Shown here: positions 43,276 to 50,539 of the stretch, piece after piece | Numbering within the stretch: position 1 is the first letter of the stretch | Layout: each line of letters opens with the position of its first letter | Source of the DNA: Aliiruegeria sabulilitoris | Lineage (GTDB): Bacteria > Pseudomonadota > Alphaproteobacteria > Rhodobacterales > Rhodobacteraceae | Assembly (NCBI RefSeq): GCF_001558155.1 | Contig: NZ_LOAS01000001.1 | Location: 186,001-250,000, forward strand | Reading direction: 5' to 3' | DNA: 64,000 nucleotides | Program-made: the position numbers and the translations under genes | Notes under the pieces: generated by a model | The model's input: only the letters and a program-made list of their open reading frames with translations | Told to the model about the DNA's origin: nothing | Database searches by the model: none

Positions 43276-43560
43276 GCGCCATGCTTTCCCGATTTCCCAG
43301 CCGATGCAAGCACCGGGGAGGGGTTCGGTGCATCACCAGACCAGATCGAGATGACATGCAAGCGACAGCATCGCTTTGCGGGTCGGTTTCGACAAGGTTG
43401 CACATTTTTCGCCAGATGTGGAAATCTGCAGAAAAGCGCTTGTCTCCCGAATATGTTAACGAGATCAAGGAACCCTTCGTTGACAAGTGAAGACGCAGAA
43501 AACAGAACCAACCTGGTTAAGCGGGTACCCCTTCACGGGGCTCCCTGCCCCAAACCATTT

Positions 43561-44055
43561 ATGAAAGTGCTGACACCGAAAATGGCCAGAAGCACGACCG
43601 ATCTTGTTGATGAATGCCTTGCAGCGGTCATACGCGGCGAAGAAGGAGTCTATCCTCCCGCTCTGCACGATAGCGGACTGATCGCAGACCGAGCCATCTT
43701 TCACGGTGTTCAATGCCTTTTGATGTCCCATCCGGGCTTTCTTTCGCGTTTGCCCGCGGATGTCTCGCAGCGCATACGGGCGGAGGCGTTCGGCTTCACC
43801 TCGTGGGAAATACAGGGCCGGGCCGTTGTCCAATCGCTGCTGCGCGAGCTCGCAGGACAGGGCATTCGGTCGGTCCTGCAAAAGGGAACAGCCCTGGCCT
43901 TTAGCTGCTACGCGTCACCCTCGGAGGAGGTCCTGCGCACGAAATACTACCCAGAACTGGCGGATCGTTCCGTACTCTACCTGCATTTCCTTCGGTACAA
44001 GGACCGCCTCAACCTTCTGCGCACCGAGCGGCGCCAGAAGCACCGGCCCCGCTGA
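43561..44055 (+). pseudogene. Internally deleted nucleotidyltransferase of lasso-peptide type
   Basis: A 164-codon frame. Its first 120 residues resemble the N-terminal region of the nucleotidyltransferase-family proteins found in lasso-peptide clusters, including V-L-Q-K-G-T-A-L-A-F (the L-K-G-x-A motif). The catalytic G-S-x-x-R-x-x-x-D-x-D core that should follow is absent, and the frame passes directly into what looks like the C-terminal tail of such proteins (P-S-E-E-V-L-R-T-K-Y-Y). Family members are usually over 300 residues long, so about half is missing by an in-frame deletion. A TTG at 43480 after AAGGAA is a possible earlier start. It sits 1 base before the ABC exporter gene. Identification is by eye and moderate. 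Confidence 0.5.
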
Positions 44056-44056
44056 G

Positions 44057-45724
44057 ATGACCCTGCATTTTCTTAAATCCATCCTTGCGCCGCATCGTGG
44101 CCGAATGCTGCTTCTGATCGCGATCCTGTTGCTCGAATCCGTGATCGCCCTGAGCATTCCCTGGGTCGGCGGCCGTCTGGGCGGGTACTTCTTCGGTGAA
44201 GGGCAGCAACTGGGCCCGGTCGTGCTCACGCTGGCAATTCTCGGCCTTCTGGCGACGGGCACCGGGTTGCGCATGGTCTCGACCTGGGTAAGCGGGCGCA
44301 CGTCGGAGACGATCCTCGCGGAACTTCGCAGCCGGATATTCGCGCAGCTTCAGGCGCTTCCCATCCTCTGGCATCAGGGCGAAAGGCGTGGCAGCGCCAT
44401 CGCGCTGATTTCCTGGGATCTGGTCCAGCTCAGCCAATTTGCCTCCGGAACGCTGGTCCAGTTGCTCCCGCTTCTGGTGACCGCAGGGGGCGCCTGCGTC
44501 ATGATGCTGGCAATCGATCCGACGCTTGCGTTTCTGGTGCCTGTATTGGTGCCCGCATTCTTCATCCTTCAGAAGTTCATCGGCCGGCGGCTACGCGGTT
44601 TGGGAACCCGAATCCAGAAACAGCATTCCGAGGTGATCGCGGGTACCGAGGAGATGCTGGACCTGCTTCCGGTCATCAAGTCCTTCCACGCCGAGAAGAT
44701 CGAGCAGGCCCGTTTCGACACCGAGGTCTCGAAGCTGAAGGATCTCACCGTGAAGGAAGCGCGCCTTTACGCGATTATCGATCCGGCCATCCAGTTCGTG
44801 GTTTCGGCCGCCACGGTCGTTCTGCTGGTTCTGGCCGGGCAGAGCCTTCGCACAGGGCAACTGTCGGCTTCGGAAGCCGTCAGTTTCCTGATGTATGTCG
44901 CCCTGCTGGTCCGGCCGGTCTCGCAGCTCGCCTCCGTCTATGGCCGGGTGCAAACCGCACGCGGGACGCTTGAACGGCTGCAAAATGTTATGCGGGAGAC
45001 GCCGGAGAACCTCGAGTATTCGGCAGATGCGCTCCAGACCGCCGGCGAGATTGCTTTCGACCATGTCGCTTTTTCCTATCCCGGGCGGACCCCGGCCCTG
45101 AAAGACCTGAGTTTCCGAATCGAGGCCGGCGAGATCGTTGCGCTGACCGGCGCGAACGGGGCAGGAAAATCCACCGCTGTCGGCCTGTTGCTTGGTCTGT
45201 ACCAGCCCGATAGCGGGCGCATCCTTCTGGATGGCCGCGATATTGCGGAAATGGAGCTCGGCGCTTTGCGGCGAGCGATCGGTTATGTCCCGCAGAGCCG
45301 GTACCTGCGCAACGCAACCGTGCGGGAAAACATCGCGTTTGGTATGCCGGACGCTCCGATGGAGGCGATTGTCGAGGCCGCGCGGATCGCGCAGGCGCAT
45401 GATTTCGTGTCCGCCCTGCCCGAGGGATACGAGACCATCGTCGGCGACAAGGGGGTCAAGCTCTCGGGCGGGCAGCAACAGCGAATCTCGCTCGCACGTG
45501 CCCTGCTCAAGAACCCGCCGATCCTGATCCTGGACGAGGCGACCTCCATGTACGATCTCGAAGGCGAAGCGGAATTCGTCGCCGAATGCCGCGCGGCACT
45601 GGCCGGGCGCACCGTGATCCTGATCACCCACCGACCGGCCAGCCTTGAGATTGCCGACCGAATTATAGTGTTGGAGAATGGCGCCATCCGCACGGTCGCG
45701 CCGCCGGAAGGAATCGAGACTTGA
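44057..45724 (+). CDS. ABC exporter with fused permease and ATPase, lasso-peptide exporter (D) type
   Basis: A 555-residue half-transporter: residues 1-310 form a six-helix type-IV exporter membrane domain and 330-555 the ATPase (Walker A G-A-N-G-A-G-K-S-T near residue 367, Q-loop Y-V-P-Q-S-R, signature L-S-G-G-Q-Q-Q-R, Walker B I-L-I-L-D-E-A-T-S, switch T-H-R). It works as a homodimer. The precursor, B1, B2 and HPr-kinase-like genes nearby indicate export and immunity for a lasso peptide. There is no N-terminal peptidase domain, as expected because B2 removes the leader. The ATPase motifs are intact, so the gene looks functional although the cluster is rearranged. Confidence 0.85.
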   Translation: MTLHFLKSILAPHRGRMLLLIAILLLESVIALSIPWVGGRLGGYFFGEGQQLGPVVLTLAILGLLATGTGLRMVSTWVSGRTSETILAELRSRIFAQLQALPILWHQGERRGSAIALISWDLVQLSQFASGTLVQLLPLLVTAGGACVMMLAIDPTLAFLVPVLVPAFFILQKFIGRRLRGLGTRIQKQHSEVIAGTEEMLDLLPVIKSFHAEKIEQARFDTEVSKLKDLTVKEARLYAIIDPAIQFVVSAATVVLLVLAGQSLRTGQLSASEAVSFLMYVALLVRPVSQLASVYGRVQTARGTLERLQNVMRETPENLEYSADALQTAGEIAFDHVAFSYPGRTPALKDLSFRIEAGEIVALTGANGAGKSTAVGLLLGLYQPDSGRILLDGRDIAEMELGALRRAIGYVPQSRYLRNATVRENIAFGMPDAPMEAIVEAARIAQAHDFVSALPEGYETIVGDKGVKLSGGQQQRISLARALLKNPPILILDEATSMYDLEGEAEFVAECRAALAGRTVILITHRPASLEIADRIIVLENGAIRTVAPPEGIET

Positions 45725-45817
45725 GTGGTTTTACGTCCCGGCTGTGGTTGGAGCGCATTTCACGCTCGTCGCATGGCGGAAACGCCTCACAGATCGTGAT
45801 TTGGCACCGATATTCGG

Positions 45818-46696
45818 TCACATGGAGTCATGCGGCTCTCTCCCGTTGCCGAGGTAGTCCAAGATTTCCTGCCTTACCTCTGGCAGCTTCGAATATCGAC
45901 GCGGATATCGAAGACGGAAATGCGGCACGTTGTTCGAAAGCTCGGAAAGCTTGTCAAAATGGGCCTCCAGAACGCCTTGATAACGATCTTCTAGCAGGAA
46001 GATATGGGTCAGGCATTCGGCCAGAGCTTCGTGGGGGGATAGACGCTCCAGCAAAACCGTATCCTCCGTGGCGTCTCCCAGATGGAAGACAGCACCAACG
46101 TCGCAGGGAGCTTCGCTGAACGAGATTCCCTCCGGTTTCAGAATACGGTTCTTGGAAGACAAGGACGCCTGTTGAATTTCGCCGGCACTCTCGGCCAACA
46201 GCCTCTCGAAACTGTCTTGCCAAAGCCGGACCGAAACATGCCCGGGTTCGATCTCTAGCGACGGAGGCTCTGATGAAAACACCACGCTATCATCGCTTAT
46301 GACCGAATGGCCCTGAGTGGCGAAATAGGTTGAAAGCGTTGACTTTCCCTGACCGGACAGTCCGACAAACAGCAGCGCCATGCCACCGTCCTCAACGCCG
46401 CTAGCATGCATAACCAGCCCTCCCTGCATGCCTATAACCAAGGGTCGAACCTGGTTTATAAAGAGGTGATCAAGAGTTGCCTTGTCAGTTCCAGAAACGG
46501 GCCAACACTGGATGTCTTCTGTGACAGGCACATAAACGAAATCGGCCAGGTCCAGGAACCTGAGCCGATATTCATCACTGGTCCTGTAGAATTGTGACCA
46601 AACCGTTCCGTCCGGATGGAGCCAACTCTTGTATGGCTCCACACTCAGTTCATTCTGCGCAGCGATATTTTTAACGCGAACACTCAGGTCGTTCAA
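45818..46696 (-). CDS. HPr-kinase-like protein of lasso-peptide cluster (K-type)
   Basis: A 292-residue protein with an HPr-kinase/phosphorylase-like C-terminal domain. The P-loop G-L-S-G-Q-G-K-S-T is near residue 133, preceded by V-M-H-A-S-G-V-E, followed by the S-D-D-S-V-V-F motif near 152. In characterised lasso clusters such kinases (for example in the paeninodin cluster) phosphorylate the C-terminal residue of the precursor. Here the precursor ends in K-R-P without a terminal Ser, so the target, if any, is unclear. The start is a TTG with no good ribosome binding site. It lies 66 bases downstream of the precursor gene on the same strand. Confidence 0.75.
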   Translation of the reverse strand: MNDLSVRVKNIAAQNELSVEPYKSWLHPDGTVWSQFYRTSDEYRLRFLDLADFVYVPVTEDIQCWPVSGTDKATLDHLFINQVRPLVIGMQGGLVMHASGVEDGGMALLFVGLSGQGKSTLSTYFATQGHSVISDDSVVFSSEPPSLEIEPGHVSVRLWQDSFERLLAESAGEIQQASLSSKNRILKPEGISFSEAPCDVGAVFHLGDATEDTVLLERLSPHEALAECLTHIFLLEDRYQGVLEAHFDKLSELSNNVPHFRLRYPRRYSKLPEVRQEILDYLGNGREPHDSM

Positions 46697-46762
46697 AACA
46701 CATTACCCAACGACGTTTGACTCACTCCGAATATCAATAGATCTGCGCGTTGCAAACTTCCA

Positions 46763-46909
46763 CTAGGGTCGTTTGCCTACGCCGCCGGCCCCCGGATCAC
46801 CTTTACGACCCGTAGCTCCCTGAGTCAGTTCGAGAACCTGCCCATGTTCCACCAGAACAGGTTTTGAGTATCCTTTCTTGGAGGGCGACAAAACCGTTCT
46901 GCTGGACAT
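46763..46909 (-). CDS. Lasso-peptide precursor (A)
   Basis: A 48-residue peptide. Leader residues 11-30 show the lasso leader pattern Y-x-x-P-x-L-x-x-x-G with the penultimate leader Thr (L-T-Q), i.e. K-K-G-Y-S-K-P-V-L-V then E-H-G-Q-V-L-E-L-T-Q. The core would be GATGRKGDPGAGGVGKRP (18 residues) with Gly1 and Asp8 placed for an 8-residue macrolactam ring, and a 10-residue tail. The ATG at 46909 lies inside the opposite-strand B1 gene and has no ribosome binding site; a TTG at 46891 is the alternative. Leader residues 1-10 are probably not native but antisense B1 sequence. The gene is too short for most gene finders and easily missed. Confidence 0.72.
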   Translation of the reverse strand: MSSRTVLSPSKKGYSKPVLVEHGQVLELTQGATGRKGDPGAGGVGKRP

Positions 46910-47105
46910 GGAGAGCGGCCAGTATTTCGGCATGGACCCGGTTGCCAGCTTTGTCTGGAATGGCCTGAAGGAGGGCAAGGCGCCGGCCGAGATTGTCGCA
47001 CGGATTTCAGAGGAATTCACGGATGTTCCCGGCTCGGCTCAGGCGGATGTCCTGGCCTTCCTACAGGAACTGTCTGACAAGAAACTGATTTCCCCAAATG
47101 GCTAG
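46878..47105 (+). pseudogene. 5'-truncated lasso B1 / PqqD-like RiPP recognition protein
   Basis: A 75-codon frame with the PqqD-like RRE core: G-D-K-T-V-L-L-D-M-E-S-G-Q-Y-F-G-M-D near the start and A-D-V-L-A-F-L-Q-E-L near residue 60. RRE proteins bind the precursor leader with a winged-helix fold whose first beta-strand lies before E-G-x-x-V-L-L-D. That strand is missing: the only start is a TTG exactly at this point, and the DNA upstream is taken up by the opposite-strand precursor leader. I therefore call it truncated. It is coupled to the B2 gene by an 8-base overlap. Partial function is possible. Confidence 0.6.
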
Positions 47106-47541
47106 GCTTGCCGCCCTGTTTCGCCGGCTCGGCAAGGCGCGGCAGCTCGACCGTGCGGAGTTGCAGGATCTGTACCGGGCCTCCAACGAGCTGTGGCGTG
47201 CCCGAAAACAGGTGGCCAGTGCCTCTGTACCGCAAATCCTGTCGCCTTTCCCCGTCGATGCCGCGAGACAGGCGGAACACACGGATCACTCTGCCGAGAA
47301 GACCGTCGAGCGAGTGTCGATAGCAGTCCAGCGCGCGGCCAACGCGGTTCCGTGGCGTTCTGATTGCCTGATTCAGGCGGAGGCGGCACGGCATTGGCTG
47401 GCCGCGGAAGGAATCGAGACGCGGATCGAGCTGGGTTCCAACAAGACAGATTCAGAGGGCTTCCTCGCCCATGCCTGGTTGATCTGGCGGGACCGGATCG
47501 TGACCGGAGGCGATATCTCGCGGTTTTCTCCCTTCGAGTGA
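47098..47541 (+). CDS. Lasso-peptide B2 transglutaminase-like cysteine protease
   Basis: A 147-residue protein of the lasso B2 (microcin J25 McjB C-terminal-like) family, which cleaves the leader. The catalytic Cys is in W-R-S-D-C-L-I-Q-A (about residue 91), the His in L-A-H-A-W-L (about 124), and the acidic partner in the G-G-D region (about 138). Both length and motifs are normal for separate B2 proteins. It starts within the last codons of B1. This gene appears intact, unlike its neighbours. Confidence 0.82.
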   Translation: MARLAALFRRLGKARQLDRAELQDLYRASNELWRARKQVASASVPQILSPFPVDAARQAEHTDHSAEKTVERVSIAVQRAANAVPWRSDCLIQAEAARHWLAAEGIETRIELGSNKTDSEGFLAHAWLIWRDRIVTGGDISRFSPFE

Positions 47542-47634
47542 GGCAAGAGATCCGCGGCTGCGTGGATCTGTCCGTGCGCTGCTGACATGCGTCCTCCACC
47601 GACAACGTGGTCCGGCCCGAAAAATCGAACTCTC

Positions 47635-47646
47635 AACGTATACGAT
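47635..47646. promoter_or_regulatory. GntR-type palindrome upstream of dehydrogenase-YjjI operon
   Basis: AACGTATACGAT shares the 9-mer GTATACGAT with the reverse complement of the operator at 5299-5310 (10 of 12 positions identical overall). It lies 163 bases before the dehydrogenase start. It suggests regulation by an FCD-type GntR protein, possibly the one encoded at 5398, since no regulator gene is adjacent here. Confidence 0.4.
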
Positions 47647-47808
47647 AAAGTATTTGACGTCGCGTCCATCCGGTGAGATGGTCCGATCAGGCAGCGCCCG
47701 CAACTGAAGCCGAGTCTTGAGCACCCATCCAGACACACGCGGCGCTGAAATCCCGCGAAGGAGGAGGCCTTCAACCCGGTGTATCCGTCACAAGCCATGG
47801 AGGAATGC

Positions 47809-48960
47809 GTGACAACCCGCCTGACGATTGCTCTCATAAAGGGGGATGGAATCGGAATCGAAGTGGCCGATTCCGCGGTTCGAATCGTCAATGCTTCGCT
47901 TTCCGCCGTGGGAGCGCCGCTGCCGATCTATGACGAGATACAGGCAGGGGCGGCCTATTTCCGGCAGACCGGCATCGATATCGAGCCGGACGGCGAAGCG
48001 CGCGCGGGCGAGGCGGATGCGATCTTCCTCGGCGCGGTTGGCCTTCCCTCTGTCCGGCATGCCGATGGCACCGAGATCTCTCCGCATCTGAGGCTACGGG
48101 ACAGGTACGGTCTCTATGCGGGCATACGTCCCGTGAAGGCTTATCCGAATATCCCCCGGCGATTGGCGGACCCGCGCGCCGCCGGGATCGACATGGTGAT
48201 CCTGCGGGAATCCACGGAAGGGCTTTTCTATTCGGCCGCGGTTCACGGACGGTCGATAATCGTGGGCGATGAGGCGGTCTATGACACGCTGCGAATTTCC
48301 CGCGAAGTCAGTGAGAAACTGCATCGCTTCGCCTTCCGGCTGGCGCGCAAGCGGAAATCCCGAGGCCGCCCGGGAAAACTGACCTGCGTGGACAAGGCCA
48401 ATGTCTTCGCCTCGCTCGCCTTTTTCCGCAAGATCTTCGACGAGATCCGGCCGGAATTTCCCGATATCGACGTCGCTCATGCCTATGTCGACGCGCAAGC
48501 GCTGGATCTCGTCCGAAAGCCTTGGGAGGTCGATGTCCTGGTGACGGAGAACATGTTCGGCGACATCCTGTCCGATCTGGCCGGCGGGCTTGTCGGCGGG
48601 ATGGGCATGGCGGCCTGTGGCGAGATTGGTGACGAGATCGGACTGTTCCAGCCCGCCCATGGCAGCGCGCCGGACATCATGGGACAGGACAAGGCGAACC
48701 CGCTCGCGGCCATTCTCAGCGGGGCCTTGATGCTGGACTATCTCGGCGAAAAGCGGGCTCTCTCGGAATGCAATGCGGCTGCGGCCCTGATCGAGGCGGC
48801 GGTCGCGCGCGGGTTCGCGGAAAACCGGCTGCGGCCAGATGAGTTCGGCGGTGATATGGGGACCGAGGCAGTCACCCGCGAATTGCTGGCGCTGATCGCG
48901 ACGCCAGCTCCACGCGTCAAGGCCGGGCGCGGCGAAGGCGCCGATACCTTCGCCTCCTGA
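47809..48960 (+). CDS. Isocitrate/isopropylmalate/tartrate dehydrogenase family protein
   Basis: A 383-residue NAD(P)-dependent beta-decarboxylating dehydrogenase. The family metal/substrate motif is present (T-E-N-M-F-G-D-I-L-S-D near residue 245, then P-A-H-G-S-A-P-D near 283). The substrate loop reads R-E-S-T-E-G-L-F-Y rather than the R-E-L-T-G-G of LeuB, which is closer to tartrate/homoisocitrate-type enzymes, so the substrate is not isopropylmalate with any certainty. The GTG at 47809 is preferred because ATGGAGGAATGC supplies the ribosome binding site. It precedes the YjjI-YjjW pair by 43 bases and is probably co-transcribed. An Arg/Lys-rich insert (K-R-K-S-R-G-R-P-G-K) near residue 185 is unusual. 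Confidence 0.85.
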   Translation: MTTRLTIALIKGDGIGIEVADSAVRIVNASLSAVGAPLPIYDEIQAGAAYFRQTGIDIEPDGEARAGEADAIFLGAVGLPSVRHADGTEISPHLRLRDRYGLYAGIRPVKAYPNIPRRLADPRAAGIDMVILRESTEGLFYSAAVHGRSIIVGDEAVYDTLRISREVSEKLHRFAFRLARKRKSRGRPGKLTCVDKANVFASLAFFRKIFDEIRPEFPDIDVAHAYVDAQALDLVRKPWEVDVLVTENMFGDILSDLAGGLVGGMGMAACGEIGDEIGLFQPAHGSAPDIMGQDKANPLAAILSGALMLDYLGEKRALSECNAAAALIEAAVARGFAENRLRPDEFGGDMGTEAVTRELLALIATPAPRVKAGRGEGADTFAS

Positions 48961-49003
48961 CTTGCGGTAGACTCGACGCATCTGGACAGTCGGGAGCGGC
49001 GCA

Positions 49004-50539
49004 ATGCCCCAGAACTTGGAAAGACTTCAGGCCATCGTCACGGACCCAACGCTGAGCCTCGCCCAAAAAGCGCGGTTCCTGTCGCTGGAGGCCGAGAACA
49101 TGCTGCCTTATCCCGAAACCCACGCGGAAACCGCGCAGGCGCTGGCCGATGGCATCCTCTGCGATCTGGCCGAGGGGCATGCGCCCTACAAGCCGCGCTA
49201 CGTTCTGCCGGATCTTTCCGTTCTGCTCACGAAGGGGAGCGAATATCTCGAACTCGACCCGCCCGAGACGCTGGACGAGGCGATCAACTGCCTGATGATT
49301 GCCTTTCACCATGTGCCCTCCGTCACGGCCATGCCGGTCTTCATCGGTCATATCGACCGGCTGTTGCTGCCCTATTGCGACGGGGTCGGCGAGACGGAAT
49401 TGATCGGCAAGATCCGCCTTCTCTGGCGCTATATCGACCGAGTTCTGCCGGATGCCTTCCTGCATGCGAATATCGGCCCACATGACAACCGCGTTGCCCG
49501 CGCGGTGCTTCAGGTTGACCGGGAATTGCAGCAGGTCGCGCCAAACCTGACACTTCTCTACGATCCCGAGCTGACCGGCGAGGACCTCCTGCGGCTTGCG
49601 ACCGACAATATCGTCGCCTGCTCCAAGCCCCATATCGCCAACCACCCGCTTCACGCGGCTGCCTTCGACGAACGCGGCTACGGGATTGTCAGTTGTTACA
49701 ATGCCCTGCCGGCCGCCGGTGGCGCGGGCACCCTCGTGCGGCTGAACCTGCACGAGGTCGCCCGGCGGGCGCGCGGCATTGACGATTTCCTGAAACGCGC
49801 GCTGCCGCATTTCATGGACCTGCAATTCCGCCTGATCCAGGCACGCATGGATTACCTGTTCGAGCAGTCCGGTTTCTTCGACAATTTCATCGTGAAGGAA
49901 GGCTGGATCGAACGGGATCGGTTCACTGCCATGTTCGGGGTCTATGGCATGGCGGAGGCGGTCGATCACCTGATGGGCCTCGACAACAGCACGGCCCGCT
50001 ATGGTCGGGACGCGGAGGCGAATACTCTGGGCTATCGTATCTCCGAAGCGATGGCCGCGCGGGTCGAGGCAACGCCGGTCCGGCACGCCTGGCGCGAACG
50101 CGCGCTTCTGCATGCGCAGGCGGGCATCAGCACGGATCTGGAAGCGACGCCGGGGGTACGCATTCCATATGGGGCCGAGCCAGACCCCGTCAGCCACGTG
50201 AAGGCGCTGGCGCCGCATCACGCCTTCTACCCGGCAGGGATCAGCGAGATCCTGACCATCGACGAAACCGTTAAGGCCAATCCGCAAGCGCTTTACCGTC
50301 TGTGCAAGGGAGCACTGGCGAGCGGTTTTCGGGAGTTCACCGCCAACGTGGCGGGCAATGATCTTGTCCGGGTCACGGGCTACATGATCCGCCTGTCGGA
50401 TGTGGAGAAATACCGTCGGGAGGAAGGCTCCCGGATCAATACCACCGGACTCGGGGCCGAGGCGGCGGAACTGACGGGGATCCTCGACCGAAAACCACGC
50501 GTGATAGCTCATGAATATGCCCCGGGCTACGGTCAGTAA
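49004..50539 (+). CDS. yjjI: Glycyl-radical enzyme, YjjI family
   Basis: A 511-residue protein of the YjjI group (DUF3029), a compact branch of glycyl radical enzymes whose reaction is not established. The radical glycine is G459 in the C-terminal motif R-V-T-G-Y, matching the R-V-x-G-[FY] consensus. The thiyl cysteine is probably C231 in Y-G-I-V-S-C-Y-N-A-L-P. Length is about that of E. coli YjjI (516). The gene overlaps its activase gene by 29 bases, as expected for an enzyme-activase pair. Glycyl radicals are destroyed by oxygen, so the enzyme should act under anoxic or micro-oxic conditions, notable in an otherwise aerobic gene set. Confidence 0.9.
   Translation: MPQNLERLQAIVTDPTLSLAQKARFLSLEAENMLPYPETHAETAQALADGILCDLAEGHAPYKPRYVLPDLSVLLTKGSEYLELDPPETLDEAINCLMIAFHHVPSVTAMPVFIGHIDRLLLPYCDGVGETELIGKIRLLWRYIDRVLPDAFLHANIGPHDNRVARAVLQVDRELQQVAPNLTLLYDPELTGEDLLRLATDNIVACSKPHIANHPLHAAAFDERGYGIVSCYNALPAAGGAGTLVRLNLHEVARRARGIDDFLKRALPHFMDLQFRLIQARMDYLFEQSGFFDNFIVKEGWIERDRFTAMFGVYGMAEAVDHLMGLDNSTARYGRDAEANTLGYRISEAMAARVEATPVRHAWRERALLHAQAGISTDLEATPGVRIPYGAEPDPVSHVKALAPHHAFYPAGISEILTIDETVKANPQALYRLCKGALASGFREFTANVAGNDLVRVTGYMIRLSDVEKYRREEGSRINTTGLGAEAAELTGILDRKPRVIAHEYAPGYGQ

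Noticed and set aside
43281-43490. A 69-codon plus-strand frame between ade and the nucleotidyltransferase remnant
   Set aside because: No ribosome binding site, no recognisable motif and Arg/Ser-rich composition; it overlaps the probable promoter region.
41578-44055. An 825-codon plus-strand frame ending in the nucleotidyltransferase remnant
   Set aside because: Most of it is antisense to adenine deaminase. Only the last 164 codons have independent protein character.
45725-45817. Possible remnant of a lasso cyclase gene between exporter and kinase
   Set aside because: I read all frames by eye and found no asparagine-synthetase-like motif; only a profile search could detect a very degraded remnant.
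46878-47105. PqqD of a pyrroloquinoline quinone operon
   Set aside because: No pqqA/B/C/E genes are near; the next gene is a lasso B2 protease, so the PqqD-like fold belongs to lasso leader recognition.
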